Below the pieces are notes generated by a model. It saw nothing but the letters and a program-made list of their open reading frames with translations, did not search any database and was not told where the DNA came from. From Streptococcus equinus (lineage in GTDB: Bacteria; Bacillota; Bacilli; Lactobacillales; Streptococcaceae), in NCBI RefSeq assembly GCF_900101445.1, contig NZ_FNKE01000001.1, positions 558,001 to 622,000 on the forward strand: a stretch of 64,000 nucleotides of DNA, written 5' to 3'. The position numbers and the translations under genes are program-made. The stretch's first letter is position 1, and the number at the start of each line of letters is the position of its first letter. Shown here one piece after another: positions 36,343-44,395 of this stretch.

Positions 36343-37030
36343 AGCCTCCTTTGTCATAACCCTCAATCGGTTCTTCCACAAAATCATTAGTATAGATAGG
36401 CTGAGCCGTAAGGGTTTGGAAATATCGAATATTTGTCATGCCAAGTTCATCTCTTAAAATCGCTTCTTTTTCAAGAGGGGAATGGAAAATAGCAGAGCGG
36501 ACTAACTCGATTGGATAAGGAAAAGTTGGGGCAATTTTATGAAAAATTTCTTTATCATAACCACCAACATGCGCAGCAAATTTATACAAAATGCCGTAAG
36601 CACTCTCTACTGGAACATCCAACAAAATCAAATGTCCTCCCTTTTTCAAGGCACGATGGCAATTCTGGTAAGCTGACGATAAATCCTTGATATAACTCGA
36701 ACAACCGTTTAAATAAATCACATCATAGGCTTCTTTTGACAATGACGTTGTCTCTGCATCACCAATTTTGACAGTCATGCCACGTTTTCTGGCAATTGTC
36801 GCCATATCATTTGACGGCTCAATACCAAATTTAACCTGAATGCCGTATTGTCTATTCAAAGCTGATTCAAAAAGACCACTACCACAGCCAATTGATAGAA
36901 TGGTTTCTTTTTCAATATCATGTAAAGCTCGGTGCAACAGTTTTAATTCACTGACAAAGACATTACTATTTGTCATAAACCATTGGTCATACGCGTCTGC
37001 GTAACCGTCAAACATTTTTGCATCTGTCAT
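36317..37030 (-). CDS. SAM-dependent methyltransferase in the thiamine operon
   Basis: A class I methyltransferase of 237 residues. It has motif I TILSIGCGSGLFESAL, motif II GIEPSNDM, a D-A-E acidic loop, and motif IV DVIYLNGCSSYIK. The start ATG overlaps the thiW stop by 4 bp, after GGAGG, and its end overlaps the HAD gene. The substrate is unknown. No methylation step is known in thiamine salvage, so its coupling to this operon is unexpected. Confidence 0.82.
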   Translation of the reverse strand: MTDAKMFDGYADAYDQWFMTNSNVFVSELKLLHRALHDIEKETILSIGCGSGLFESALNRQYGIQVKFGIEPSNDMATIARKRGMTVKIGDAETTSLSKEAYDVIYLNGCSSYIKDLSSAYQNCHRALKKGGHLILLDVPVESAYGILYKFAAHVGGYDKEIFHKIAPTFPYPIELVRSAIFHSPLEKEAILRDELGMTNIRYFQTLTAQPIYTNDFVEEPIEGYDKGGYVALVAQK

Positions 37031-37608
37031 TGTAATCCATCCTCCTTGAGACTTTCTAAGGCATATAATTTTTTCAACTTCATGAAATGTGTTGAATACT
37101 TCAAGCCAGAAAGCACAGCCATTGCCATAAAGCCTCCAATCAAAGTCGCCAAAACAAATCGTGGGGTAAAGAAGACCAAAGATTGTGCCTGACTTGCCTT
37201 TGCTAGTAACTCGTCATCCCCATGAGCTGATATGGTCCAAAACCAAACCATAACTGGTGCAGAAAGTAATGAGCCAAGAATCCCTGTTCCAAGAAACTCG
37301 CCAAACCAAGCCATAATAGGCTTTTTTGTCAAACGGTAAAAGCAAGTGGCTAAAAATGCTCCTGGAACAGAACCAATAATTGCTAATGGAGCCACGCTAG
37401 CCACACCAGCTTGGGTTAAAATCCGCATAATAGCAACAATTAATGCCATAGCTACAGCATAAAGAGGCGTCATGAAAGTTGCCGCGATGATATCCATCAC
37501 ACTGGACATAAACGCCATACCTTCAATCCGAAATAACGGCGTTAGCAAAAAATCCAAAGCAATCATGATAGCCAGAACAGTTAAACGATGTACACGATTA
37601 TTCGCCAT
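37027..37608 (-). CDS. thiW: ECF transporter S component ThiW (thiazole uptake)
   Basis: A 193-residue integral membrane protein from the ATG at 37608 (AGGAAAGG site); a longer reading runs back into the attenuator hairpin and is rejected. Five or six membrane segments are visible. It matches the ThiW family, the putative substrate-binding component of an ECF importer for the thiazole precursor, found almost only in TPP-riboswitch operons. The shared ECF ATPase and T component would be encoded elsewhere. It is the first gene of the operon. Confidence 0.88.
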   Translation of the reverse strand: MANNRVHRLTVLAIMIALDFLLTPLFRIEGMAFMSSVMDIIAATFMTPLYAVAMALIVAIMRILTQAGVASVAPLAIIGSVPGAFLATCFYRLTKKPIMAWFGEFLGTGILGSLLSAPVMVWFWTISAHGDDELLAKASQAQSLVFFTPRFVLATLIGGFMAMAVLSGLKYSTHFMKLKKLYALESLKEDGLQ

Positions 37609-37651
37609 AAAAATTCCTTTCCTGACACTAACATGCACCAAAAGCTCACAG

Positions 37652-37691
37652 AAATAAAAAAACGCCATTTGAAAAATCTCAAATGGAGTTT
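37652..37691 (-). terminator. Attenuator terminator upstream of thiW
   Basis: The minus-strand hairpin CTCCATTTGA-GATTTT-TCAAATGGCG followed by TTTTTTT lies between the TPP aptamer and thiW. A second stem, GTTCTTTTG/CAAAAGAGC (about 37711-37738), lies upstream of it and may act as the switching element. Confidence 0.8.
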
Positions 37692-37785
37692 ATCTATTTA
37701 AAAACTGCGAAACAGCTCTTTTGACTCTACAAAAGAACTATCTTATATCGATTTTTGCACAACAAAAAAACAGCTTTTTGTTGCT

Positions 37786-37868
37786 TACACATTTCCCTTC
37801 GTCAGTTCTAACTGCATCAGGTTCAATGGGTATAATCTCAGCTTTTACGCACCCCAAATGTCTTATTA
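37786..37868 (-). promoter_or_regulatory. TPP riboswitch (THI element)
   Basis: The minus strand contains the conserved TPP aptamer segments in order: GGGGTGC, GCTGAGA, ACCC, GAACCTGATGCAGTTAG, and CGAAGGGAAATG. It is followed by a hairpin terminator and the thiW-thiE operon, so TPP should reduce transcription read-through. Confidence 0.95.
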
Positions 37869-37881
37869 AATTTACAGAATA

Positions 37882-37910
37882 ACTATAGCACATTCAAGTT
37901 GAAAGCGCAA
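37882..37910 (-). promoter_or_regulatory. Thiamine operon promoter
   Basis: Minus-strand TTGCGC (plus 37905-37910) and TATAGT (plus 37882-37887) have 17-bp spacing, starting transcription just before the TPP aptamer. The -35 overlaps a cre-like TGAAAGCGCAATAA. Confidence 0.65.
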
Positions 37911-37961
37911 TAATTTTCAGAAAAATGACACAATTTTTGCGGTGAATTGATAAAAAAGAGT

Positions 37962-37967
37962 TATAAT
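37962..37967 (+). promoter_or_regulatory. rgg promoter -10
   Basis: TATAAT lies 36 bp upstream of the rgg start. No clear -35 is seen at the standard distance. Confidence 0.5.
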
Positions 37968-38003
37968 TTGTACAAAAGAATTTTTAATAAACTGGAGTAA
38001 TAC

Positions 38004-38867
38004 ATGAAATATTTAGGACAAGCCTTCAAAGAATTAAGAGAAGCAAGACATATTTCGCTAGCAAATGCTACTGGTGGACACTTCTCCCCTTCAATGCTCT
38101 CAAAATTTGAAAGTGGAAAAAATGACCTTTCTGCTCAAAAATTATTGATAGCTCTTGAAAACGCACATATTGAAATTAATGAATTTCTTTATCTAACTAG
38201 AGGATTTTTGAAAAGTGATTTAGTAGAATTACAAGAAAAAATCTATTCTTTAGAAGAAAAGCTTGATCAAGCTGGTTTACAGAAATTATATGAAAGTGAG
38301 CAAAATAAGCAGAATAATAGAGATACAAAGATGCTTTACACCATAATCATAAAAGCACACATGAAAGCCTTTGATGAGACAACAGAACTAACATCTGAAG
38401 AAGAAACGTTCCTTTATAATTACCTTTTTAATACTGAAATCTGGGGAAACCATGAACTATCTCTATTTTCGATTTGTTCTACTCTGTTATCTCCTGAACT
38501 ATTTACAATGTATGCTAGAGAGTGTCTCCGAAAAACTGATTTTTTAGGAGAACTAGGCGAAAACCGAAAAATTATTCATACAATGTTACTAAATGGTTTT
38601 ATGCTTTGCATCGATGAAAATGATTTTATTAATGCTAATTATTTTAATAAACAAATCCAAAATCATTTTTACAAAGAAAGCGAAGCTTATTACCGTACGA
38701 TTTATTTATGGGCAAAGGGCTTGTTTGATTATAAACAAGGACATAAACAAGATGGATTGAAACAAATGAATGATGCAATCCAAATTTTAAAGATTTTGGA
38801 TTGCCAATCAGCTGCCGATTATTACTCTTCTGGAATGCAAAAAGTAATCAGCGAAAACTTAAATTGA
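38004..38867 (+). CDS. Rgg/GadR/MutR-family transcriptional regulator
   Basis: A 287-residue regulator with an N-terminal XRE-type helix-turn-helix (about 5-65, LGQAFKELREARHISLANATGGHFSPSMLSKFESGKNDLS) and a helical C-terminal repeat domain that in this family binds short peptides or serves dimerisation. The ATG follows GGAG. It is AT-rich compared with neighbouring housekeeping genes. The MFS gene downstream on the same strand, flanked by twin palindromes, is its likely target. No convincing SHP pheromone gene is adjacent. Confidence 0.88.
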   Translation: MKYLGQAFKELREARHISLANATGGHFSPSMLSKFESGKNDLSAQKLLIALENAHIEINEFLYLTRGFLKSDLVELQEKIYSLEEKLDQAGLQKLYESEQNKQNNRDTKMLYTIIIKAHMKAFDETTELTSEEETFLYNYLFNTEIWGNHELSLFSICSTLLSPELFTMYARECLRKTDFLGELGENRKIIHTMLLNGFMLCIDENDFINANYFNKQIQNHFYKESEAYYRTIYLWAKGLFDYKQGHKQDGLKQMNDAIQILKILDCQSAADYYSSGMQKVISENLN

Positions 38868-38875
38868 TTATAATA

Positions 38876-38889
38876 TTGAATATATTCAA
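38876..38889. repeat. Palindrome TTGAATATATTCAA, copy 1
   Basis: A perfect 14-bp palindrome just after the rgg stop. An identical copy lies at 39005-39018. It is probably an operator in the MFS promoter region. Confidence 0.75.
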
Positions 38890-39004
38890 GAGCTTATATC
38901 TTTTTTATATTTTCTTTATTATTTTTATCTACAAAAAACTCTTTAAAGAACATGAGTGATTTTCTTATTTGTAGCTCGTTTAAAAACAGTCCTCTGGACT
39001 CCTT

Positions 39005-39018
39005 TTGAATATATTCAA
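39005..39018. repeat. Palindrome TTGAATATATTCAA, copy 2
   Basis: Identical to the copy at 38876-38889, 129 bp apart, and about 65 bp upstream of the MFS start codon, next to its predicted promoter. Confidence 0.75.
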
Positions 39019-39082
39019 CATTTTTACTCCTTGATTAAAAAAATAATATAATAATCCAAAAATCAGTTAAGGAGTCAAAAAT

Positions 39083-40315
39083 ATGAAATTATTTTTTACA
39101 AATAAGGTATATCACTTTCTAACAGTTTCTCGATTTTTAAACACTATTGGTTCATCACTATATAATATTGTTTTCGTCGTCTATGCTGCCACTGTTTTTC
39201 ATTCAAAAATTATGGTAGGAGTGGCTAATATAACAATGGTTATACCAACACTCTTTACTATTTTAGTTGGCATAAAGGCTGATCAAACTCAATTCAAAAA
39301 GAAATGGATTGTTATCACAGGTTTTACTCAAACAGCTATTTTTACAAGCTTGGCTTTTATAATTTCCAAGCATTGTTTACTTGCCTTTTCTTTTATTTGC
39401 CTTTTTAATATCCTTAGCGATATGTTAAGCGATTTTTCAAATGGTCTTCGAATGCCTATTATTCAAAAGTACGTTAACAAGAAAGATTTAATCGAAGCCT
39501 ATTCATTCACGCAATTCATTTCTTATATCTGCAACTTTTCTGGACAAGCTTTAGGAATTTGGTTATTAACGATTTCTCAACACAACTTTGCGCTTGTCGC
39601 AATAATTAATGCACTCTCTTTTATGCTGTCAGCTCTAGTGATATTAATCATCAAAGACGATGCTGATTACGATGTTTTATCAAGCGATAATGAACTATCA
39701 TTCAAAGAACAATTTTCAAACTTATACCATAACGTTATGTTGATTTTTAACGAAACTAATAGCGCTGATTTTTTTCACTTACTCCTAGCAATTCTCTGCT
39801 TAAATATGCTCAGTGGCTCACTTAATGCTATTTATAATATTTGGTTACTGTCTGCAAAAATTGGTCACCTATCCTACAGCCAAGCACTACTTCTTATTGA
39901 GTTTATCTTAGTTGGCGGTATTTTGATTGGAAGCTTGACACCACACGATTATTTTTCTCAAAAATCAACTAGACAATTGCTAAAAATTAGTGCAGTAATT
40001 TTCTTTCTTGTCGGTCTTTCAAATCTTATCCACTTCCCCTTAATTATCGGTATTTTATTACTAGCATTTGCCAGTTATTTAGTCGGAAAAGTTAATCCTA
40101 AAATTAATTCTCAATTATTGAGCAATCTTCCAGCCAATACCTTAGCACAAACAAATAATTTTCTAACTTTTTTGTTCACCTTGTCCCTTCCTGTCGGAAC
40201 AGTATTATTTAGTAGTTTGTCTTCGTGGAATATCACATCCACTTGGATTACATTTCTAGCTTTAGCTGTTGCTGTCTTTAAATTATCAGCTTCTACTAAA
40301 ACTGTTCCTGATTGA
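39083..40315 (+). CDS. MFS transporter
   Basis: A 410-residue major facilitator superfamily protein with about 11-12 membrane segments. It begins near NKVYHFLTVSRFLNTIGSSLYNIVFVVYA, a start typical of DHA3-type drug or macrolide efflux proteins. A charged cytoplasmic loop separates the halves (about 190-225). The start follows AAGGAG. The base composition is AT-rich, like rgg, and the two may have been acquired together. The substrate is unknown. Confidence 0.85.
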   Translation: MKLFFTNKVYHFLTVSRFLNTIGSSLYNIVFVVYAATVFHSKIMVGVANITMVIPTLFTILVGIKADQTQFKKKWIVITGFTQTAIFTSLAFIISKHCLLAFSFICLFNILSDMLSDFSNGLRMPIIQKYVNKKDLIEAYSFTQFISYICNFSGQALGIWLLTISQHNFALVAIINALSFMLSALVILIIKDDADYDVLSSDNELSFKEQFSNLYHNVMLIFNETNSADFFHLLLAILCLNMLSGSLNAIYNIWLLSAKIGHLSYSQALLLIEFILVGGILIGSLTPHDYFSQKSTRQLLKISAVIFFLVGLSNLIHFPLIIGILLLAFASYLVGKVNPKINSQLLSNLPANTLAQTNNFLTFLFTLSLPVGTVLFSSLSSWNITSTWITFLALAVAVFKLSASTKTVPD

Positions 40316-40322
40316 GAATTTT

Positions 40323-40359
40323 AAAAAAAAGAAATCCAAGTTTTCCTTGGATTTCTTTT
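40323..40359. terminator. Bidirectional terminator between the MFS gene and pcrA
   Basis: The stem AAAGAAATCCAAG-TTTTC-CTTGGATTTCTTT is flanked by A and T runs, serving convergent genes. Confidence 0.9.
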
Positions 40360-40375
40360 GGTATTACTTCTCTTA

Positions 40376-42688
40376 TTATTTCTTCTCAATTGGTGCGACG
40401 CTGGCTAGTAGTTTTTTAAGTCCAACTTCTGGGAAATTGATTTTTAGTTCTTGAGTCTTGCCTGAGCCTGTAACTGCAAGGACAGTTCCGTCACCCCATT
40501 TTCTGTGGTGAGCGATATCTCCGATTTGCCAGTCGACAGCTTCTTTTGAAGCGCCAGCAGCTTGACCAAAAGGTACTCCTTTGACAGCTTTTGAATATGG
40601 CTGCGCTCCACGTGATGTCGGTTGAACTTTCGCTTTGCGAGCTTGAAGAGCTTGTTGGAGGCTCATGCCTTTACCAAAGCTCATTGATTGGTCACTGCTA
40701 TTGCTATAGCGAACACCAAATGAAGAATTAGCAGGTCGAGCCAAGCCTTGGTATTGCAATAACTCGTCATCAATTTCACGAATGAAGCGAGATGGACGGT
40801 TATAACTTGTCTTACCAAACAAGGTACGTGTATTGGCATTTGTCACAAAGAGCAATTGCTCAGCACGCGTGATACCAACATAAGCCAAACGGCGTTCTTC
40901 TTCTAATTCATCTTGATCTTCAGCAGCTCGAGAAAGAGGGAAGACCCCTTCTTCCATACCAATCAAGAAGACAATTGGGAATTCCAAACCTTTAGCAGCG
41001 TGCAAGGTCATCAAAGTCACTTCTGCTGTTTCAGCATCACCATCATCAGTATCCGCAATTAAAGCCAAATCATTCAAGAAACGACTTAGTTTGTCAATAC
41101 CAGATTCATCTTCTGGGGCATCGTCTTGATTTTCATCAAAGTTTTTCGTAACAGTCAAGAATTCTTCGATATTTTCGATACGTGCTTGGCTTTCAAGCGT
41201 ATTTTGCACACGAAGGGCATCAAGGTATCCAGTCTTATCAAGAACAGCTTCTACCAATTCAGTAACACTGTATTTGTCCAAGTCAGCACGAAGGTTCATA
41301 AGAAGATTAGCCAAATCCCAAACGGCTTGTGCTGCTTTTCCTTTGACACCTGAAAGCATGATGTTTGCTGATGCATCAAGCAAGCTCATGTTTTGAAGAT
41401 TAGCAAAGTCACGGATTTTCTCAAGCGTACCAGGACCGACACCGCGTTTTGGTTCGTTGACAATTCGTCCATAGCTGATGTTGTCAGCAGTGTTTGCAAT
41501 AACATTCAAGTATGAAATGACATCACGGATTTCCTTACGGCTGTAGAATTTCGTTCCACCAACCATTGTATATGGAATATTTGATTTCAGCAATGCTTCT
41601 TCAATAGTACGTGATTGGGCGTTAGTACGGTAAAGAACTGCAAAATCTTTAAAGTTTTTCCCTTGTTCACGGACGATATTGTCAATCGTTGAGGCAACAA
41701 AAACAGCTTCTTCGCGTTCATCACGCGCACGGTAATAAACAATTTGTTCCCCGTCAGCGTTTTGTGTCCAAAGTTTTTTCGGACGACGGTTGCGGTTGTT
41801 ATTGATAACGGCATTAGCTGCTTGCAAAATTTTCTTAGTGGAACGATAGTTTTCTTCCAACATAACAACCTTGGCTTCAGGATAATCTTTCTCAAAATCA
41901 AGGATATTTTGCATATCAGCACCACGCCAACCATAGATAGATTGGTCAGCATCACCGACGACACAGATATTTTTAAAACGAGATGCCAAGAGTTTAACCA
42001 ACTGATACTGAGCATGGTTAGTATCTTGATACTCATCTACGTGAATATATTGGTAGCGTTGTTGGTAATAAGCCAAAACATCTGGATTTTGGTCAAACAA
42101 ACGAAGCGTCAACATGATAAGGTCATCAAAGTCCATAGCTTCGCTTTGACGAAGTTCAGCTTGGTAAGCTTTATAACATTTGGCAACGATTTGAGTGTAC
42201 ATGTCACCAGCTTGGTTCTCATATGCAACCTCATCAAGCAAATCATTCTTGGCATTTGAAATCGTTCCAAGGATGGCACGTTCGTTCCATTTTTTAGGAT
42301 CAAGGTTGAGGTTCTTTAAAATACGTTTCATGAGCGTACGTTGTTCACCAGGGTCCACAATGGTAAAGTTGCGGTTGTAGCCAATATGATCTGCATCACG
42401 GCGCAAAATGCGGACACACATGCTGTGGAAGGTAGCAATCAAAGTATCTGCCGTTGCTGGATTCAAGGCCATGGCACGTTCACGCATTTCACGCGCAGCT
42501 TTATTGGTGAAGGTAATCGCTAAGATATTCCACGGATTTACAAATTTTTCATCAATCAAATAAGCAATGCGGTGTGTCAACACGCGAGTCTTCCCAGAGC
42601 CCGCACCTGCCATAATCAAAAGCGGACCTTCTGTCGTTTTAACAGCTTCAGCCTGCTTATCATTCATACCATTTAATAAAGGATTCAT
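40376..42688 (-). CDS. pcrA: ATP-dependent DNA helicase PcrA (UvrD family)
   Basis: Superfamily 1A 3'-5' helicase for repair and plasmid replication, 770 residues from MNPLLNGMNDKQAEAV. Motif I is AGAGSGKTRVL, motif II YIHVDEYQDTNHAQY, motif III VGDADQSIYGWRGAD, motif IV VMLEENYRSTKKI, motif V VTLMTLHAAKGLEF and motif VI EERRLAYVGITRA. A disordered linker and a C-terminal RNA polymerase-binding-type Tudor segment (DIAHHRKWGDGTVLAV) follow. No clear ribosome site precedes the ATG. Confidence 0.96.
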   Translation of the reverse strand: MNPLLNGMNDKQAEAVKTTEGPLLIMAGAGSGKTRVLTHRIAYLIDEKFVNPWNILAITFTNKAAREMRERAMALNPATADTLIATFHSMCVRILRRDADHIGYNRNFTIVDPGEQRTLMKRILKNLNLDPKKWNERAILGTISNAKNDLLDEVAYENQAGDMYTQIVAKCYKAYQAELRQSEAMDFDDLIMLTLRLFDQNPDVLAYYQQRYQYIHVDEYQDTNHAQYQLVKLLASRFKNICVVGDADQSIYGWRGADMQNILDFEKDYPEAKVVMLEENYRSTKKILQAANAVINNNRNRRPKKLWTQNADGEQIVYYRARDEREEAVFVASTIDNIVREQGKNFKDFAVLYRTNAQSRTIEEALLKSNIPYTMVGGTKFYSRKEIRDVISYLNVIANTADNISYGRIVNEPKRGVGPGTLEKIRDFANLQNMSLLDASANIMLSGVKGKAAQAVWDLANLLMNLRADLDKYSVTELVEAVLDKTGYLDALRVQNTLESQARIENIEEFLTVTKNFDENQDDAPEDESGIDKLSRFLNDLALIADTDDGDAETAEVTLMTLHAAKGLEFPIVFLIGMEEGVFPLSRAAEDQDELEEERRLAYVGITRAEQLLFVTNANTRTLFGKTSYNRPSRFIREIDDELLQYQGLARPANSSFGVRYSNSSDQSMSFGKGMSLQQALQARKAKVQPTSRGAQPYSKAVKGVPFGQAAGASKEAVDWQIGDIAHHRKWGDGTVLAVTGSGKTQELKINFPEVGLKKLLASVAPIEKK

Positions 42689-42833
42689 CGTATAAAAGAC
42701 CACGGAGGTTCTGCCATCAGCTCCTATCAGCCAAGAAAACCATCCGAGATTTATTCCTCTCTATATTAATTATTTCATTAAAATCAATGCTTTTCTATTG
42801 TACCATTTTTTAAAGAAATAATGTTGGCTGGTT

Positions 42834-43406
42834 TCACTTTGTTTGACAAATCTTCAAGAAATAAGAATGAATGCTGTCACTCTCATCAACTTCAGGATGA
42901 AAAGAAAGTCCGATTTGATTGCGATAACGAGCAGCGACGATTTTCCCTTGATGTTTTGACAAAATTTCAACTTCATCTTCTACCTCACTAATGTATGGTG
43001 CTCTGATAAAAGTCGCTGGTACTTGACCTAAATCCGCAAAGTCAAGCAAAGACGTAAAGCTTCCTAACTGTCTGCCGTAGGCATTACGCTTAACGGTGAC
43101 TGGTAAAATTCCTAAATAATTCTCTGCCTGATTTTCTACATTTTCAGCTAGTAATATCAAGCCAGCGCAAGTCGCAAGAACCGGCAATCCCTGCTGAATC
43201 CTTTCTCGCAAAGGTTCTAAAAGCCCCAAATCAGCTAACAGTTTTCCCTGTACTGTTGATTCACCACCTGGAAGCACCAAACCGTCTAGCGGCTTTTCCA
43301 AATCTTTTAGCTGCCGAATCTCAATTGTCTGTGCACCTAATGAGGCTAACTTTGCTTTATGCTCTGCAAAATCCCCTTGCAGGGCTAGCACTCCGATTAA
43401 AACCAT
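42834..43406 (-). CDS. pdxT: Pyridoxal 5'-phosphate synthase glutaminase subunit
   Basis: Supplies ammonia to PdxS for vitamin B6 synthesis, 190 residues. Glutaminase motifs are GGESTVQGKL, the nucleophile Cys in LATCAGLILLA, and the His/Glu pair in SFHPEVDESD. The gene begins 9 bp after pdxS with GGAGG upstream. It forms the DXP-independent PLP synthase complex in the cytoplasm. Confidence 0.96.
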   Translation of the reverse strand: MVLIGVLALQGDFAEHKAKLASLGAQTIEIRQLKDLEKPLDGLVLPGGESTVQGKLLADLGLLEPLRERIQQGLPVLATCAGLILLAENVENQAENYLGILPVTVKRNAYGRQLGSFTSLLDFADLGQVPATFIRAPYISEVEDEVEILSKHQGKIVAARYRNQIGLSFHPEVDESDSIHSYFLKICQTK

Positions 43407-43415
43407 ATCAACCTC

Positions 43416-44291
43416 CTAAATTCCACGTTCAGCCATAAGCAATTGGATTTCTTCTTCGTTAATGCCGACCATGGCTTCGCCAAGATTTTCTGATAACTTG
43501 GCAAGTAATTTCTTATCTTGATAATTTGTCACAGCTTGAACGATAGCACGCGCACGTTTTTCGGGGTCACCTGATTTGAAAATACCAGAGCCAACAAAAA
43601 CACCTTCTGCACCAAGTTGCATCATCAGCGCAGCATCTGCTGGCGTAGCCACACCACCTGCCGCAAATAAAACAACAGGTAATTTTCCTGTCTCATGAAC
43701 TTCTTTGACTAAATCATAAGGAACTTGCAATTCTTTTGCTGCTTGATAGAGTTCATCCGAACGAAGAGCCTTTAGACGAGCGATTTCTTTTTTCAATGAA
43801 CGTAAGTGTCGAACCGCTTGGATGACATCACCAGTACCTGGTTCTCCTTTTGAACGAATCATGCTAGCACCTTCTGCAATACGGCGAAGAGCCTCACCAA
43901 GATTTTTAGCCCCACACACAAATGGCACGTCAAATTGAGTCTTATCAATATGATAAAGGTCATCAGCAGGTGATAGCACTTCACTTTCATCAATGTAATC
44001 AATCTCAATAGCTTCAAGAATCTGAGCTTCAACAAAATGCCCAATGCGCACTTTTGCCATAACAGGAATGGAAACCGCCTCTTGAATTTCTTTAATCATT
44101 TTGGGGTCACTCATGCGTGAGACACCACCTGCAGCTCGGATGTCAGCAGGAATTCTTTCTAGTGCCATAACGGCACAAGCACCTGCTGCTTCAGCGATTC
44201 TTGCTTGTTCAGGAGTGGTTACATCCATAATCACTCCACCTTTGAGCATTTGAGCTAGTTGCTTGTTAAGTTGATAACGTTGGTTTGCCAT
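43416..44291 (-). CDS. pdxS: Pyridoxal 5'-phosphate synthase synthase subunit
   Basis: TIM-barrel subunit that builds PLP from ribose-5-phosphate, glyceraldehyde-3-phosphate and ammonia, 291 residues. It has [21 protein letters not shown], the lysine-bearing [25 protein letters not shown] and [19 protein letters not shown]. It is divergent from pdxR, whose product very likely activates it when PLP is low. Confidence 0.97.
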   Translation of the reverse strand: MANQRYQLNKQLAQMLKGGVIMDVTTPEQARIAEAAGACAVMALERIPADIRAAGGVSRMSDPKMIKEIQEAVSIPVMAKVRIGHFVEAQILEAIEIDYIDESEVLSPADDLYHIDKTQFDVPFVCGAKNLGEALRRIAEGASMIRSKGEPGTGDVIQAVRHLRSLKKEIARLKALRSDELYQAAKELQVPYDLVKEVHETGKLPVVLFAAGGVATPADAALMMQLGAEGVFVGSGIFKSGDPEKRARAIVQAVTNYQDKKLLAKLSENLGEAMVGINEEEIQLLMAERGI

Positions 44292-44324
44292 AAAAACACC
44301 TCATTTACATTTTTATTGCTTTTC

Positions 44325-44352
44325 ATTATAATAAAAACTGACATGGTATCAA
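44325..44352 (-). promoter_or_regulatory. pdxST promoter
   Basis: Minus-strand TTGATA (plus 44347-44352) and TATAAT (plus 44325-44330) with 16-bp spacing, in the 104-bp pdxS/pdxR intergenic region. Confidence 0.7.
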
Positions 44353-44395
44353 GCGTCACTTAAAAACTTTTTTATAGGGTCAGATTGGAGATGTT

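Noticed and set aside
38952..39008. An 18-codon ORF between rgg and the MFS gene as a possible SHP-type pheromone
   Set aside because: It has no good ribosome site, and its peptide (MSDFLICSSFKNSPLDSF) lacks the basic N-terminus and hydrophobic C-terminal end of known SHPs.
41744..42259. A 171-codon ORF antisense to pcrA
   Set aside because: It is a mirror of a highly conserved helicase gene, has no ribosome site and shows no recognisable domain.
42690..42770. T-box-like sequence upstream of pcrA
   Set aside because: Only a loose resemblance to the T-box core; no specifier loop or antiterminator could be identified.
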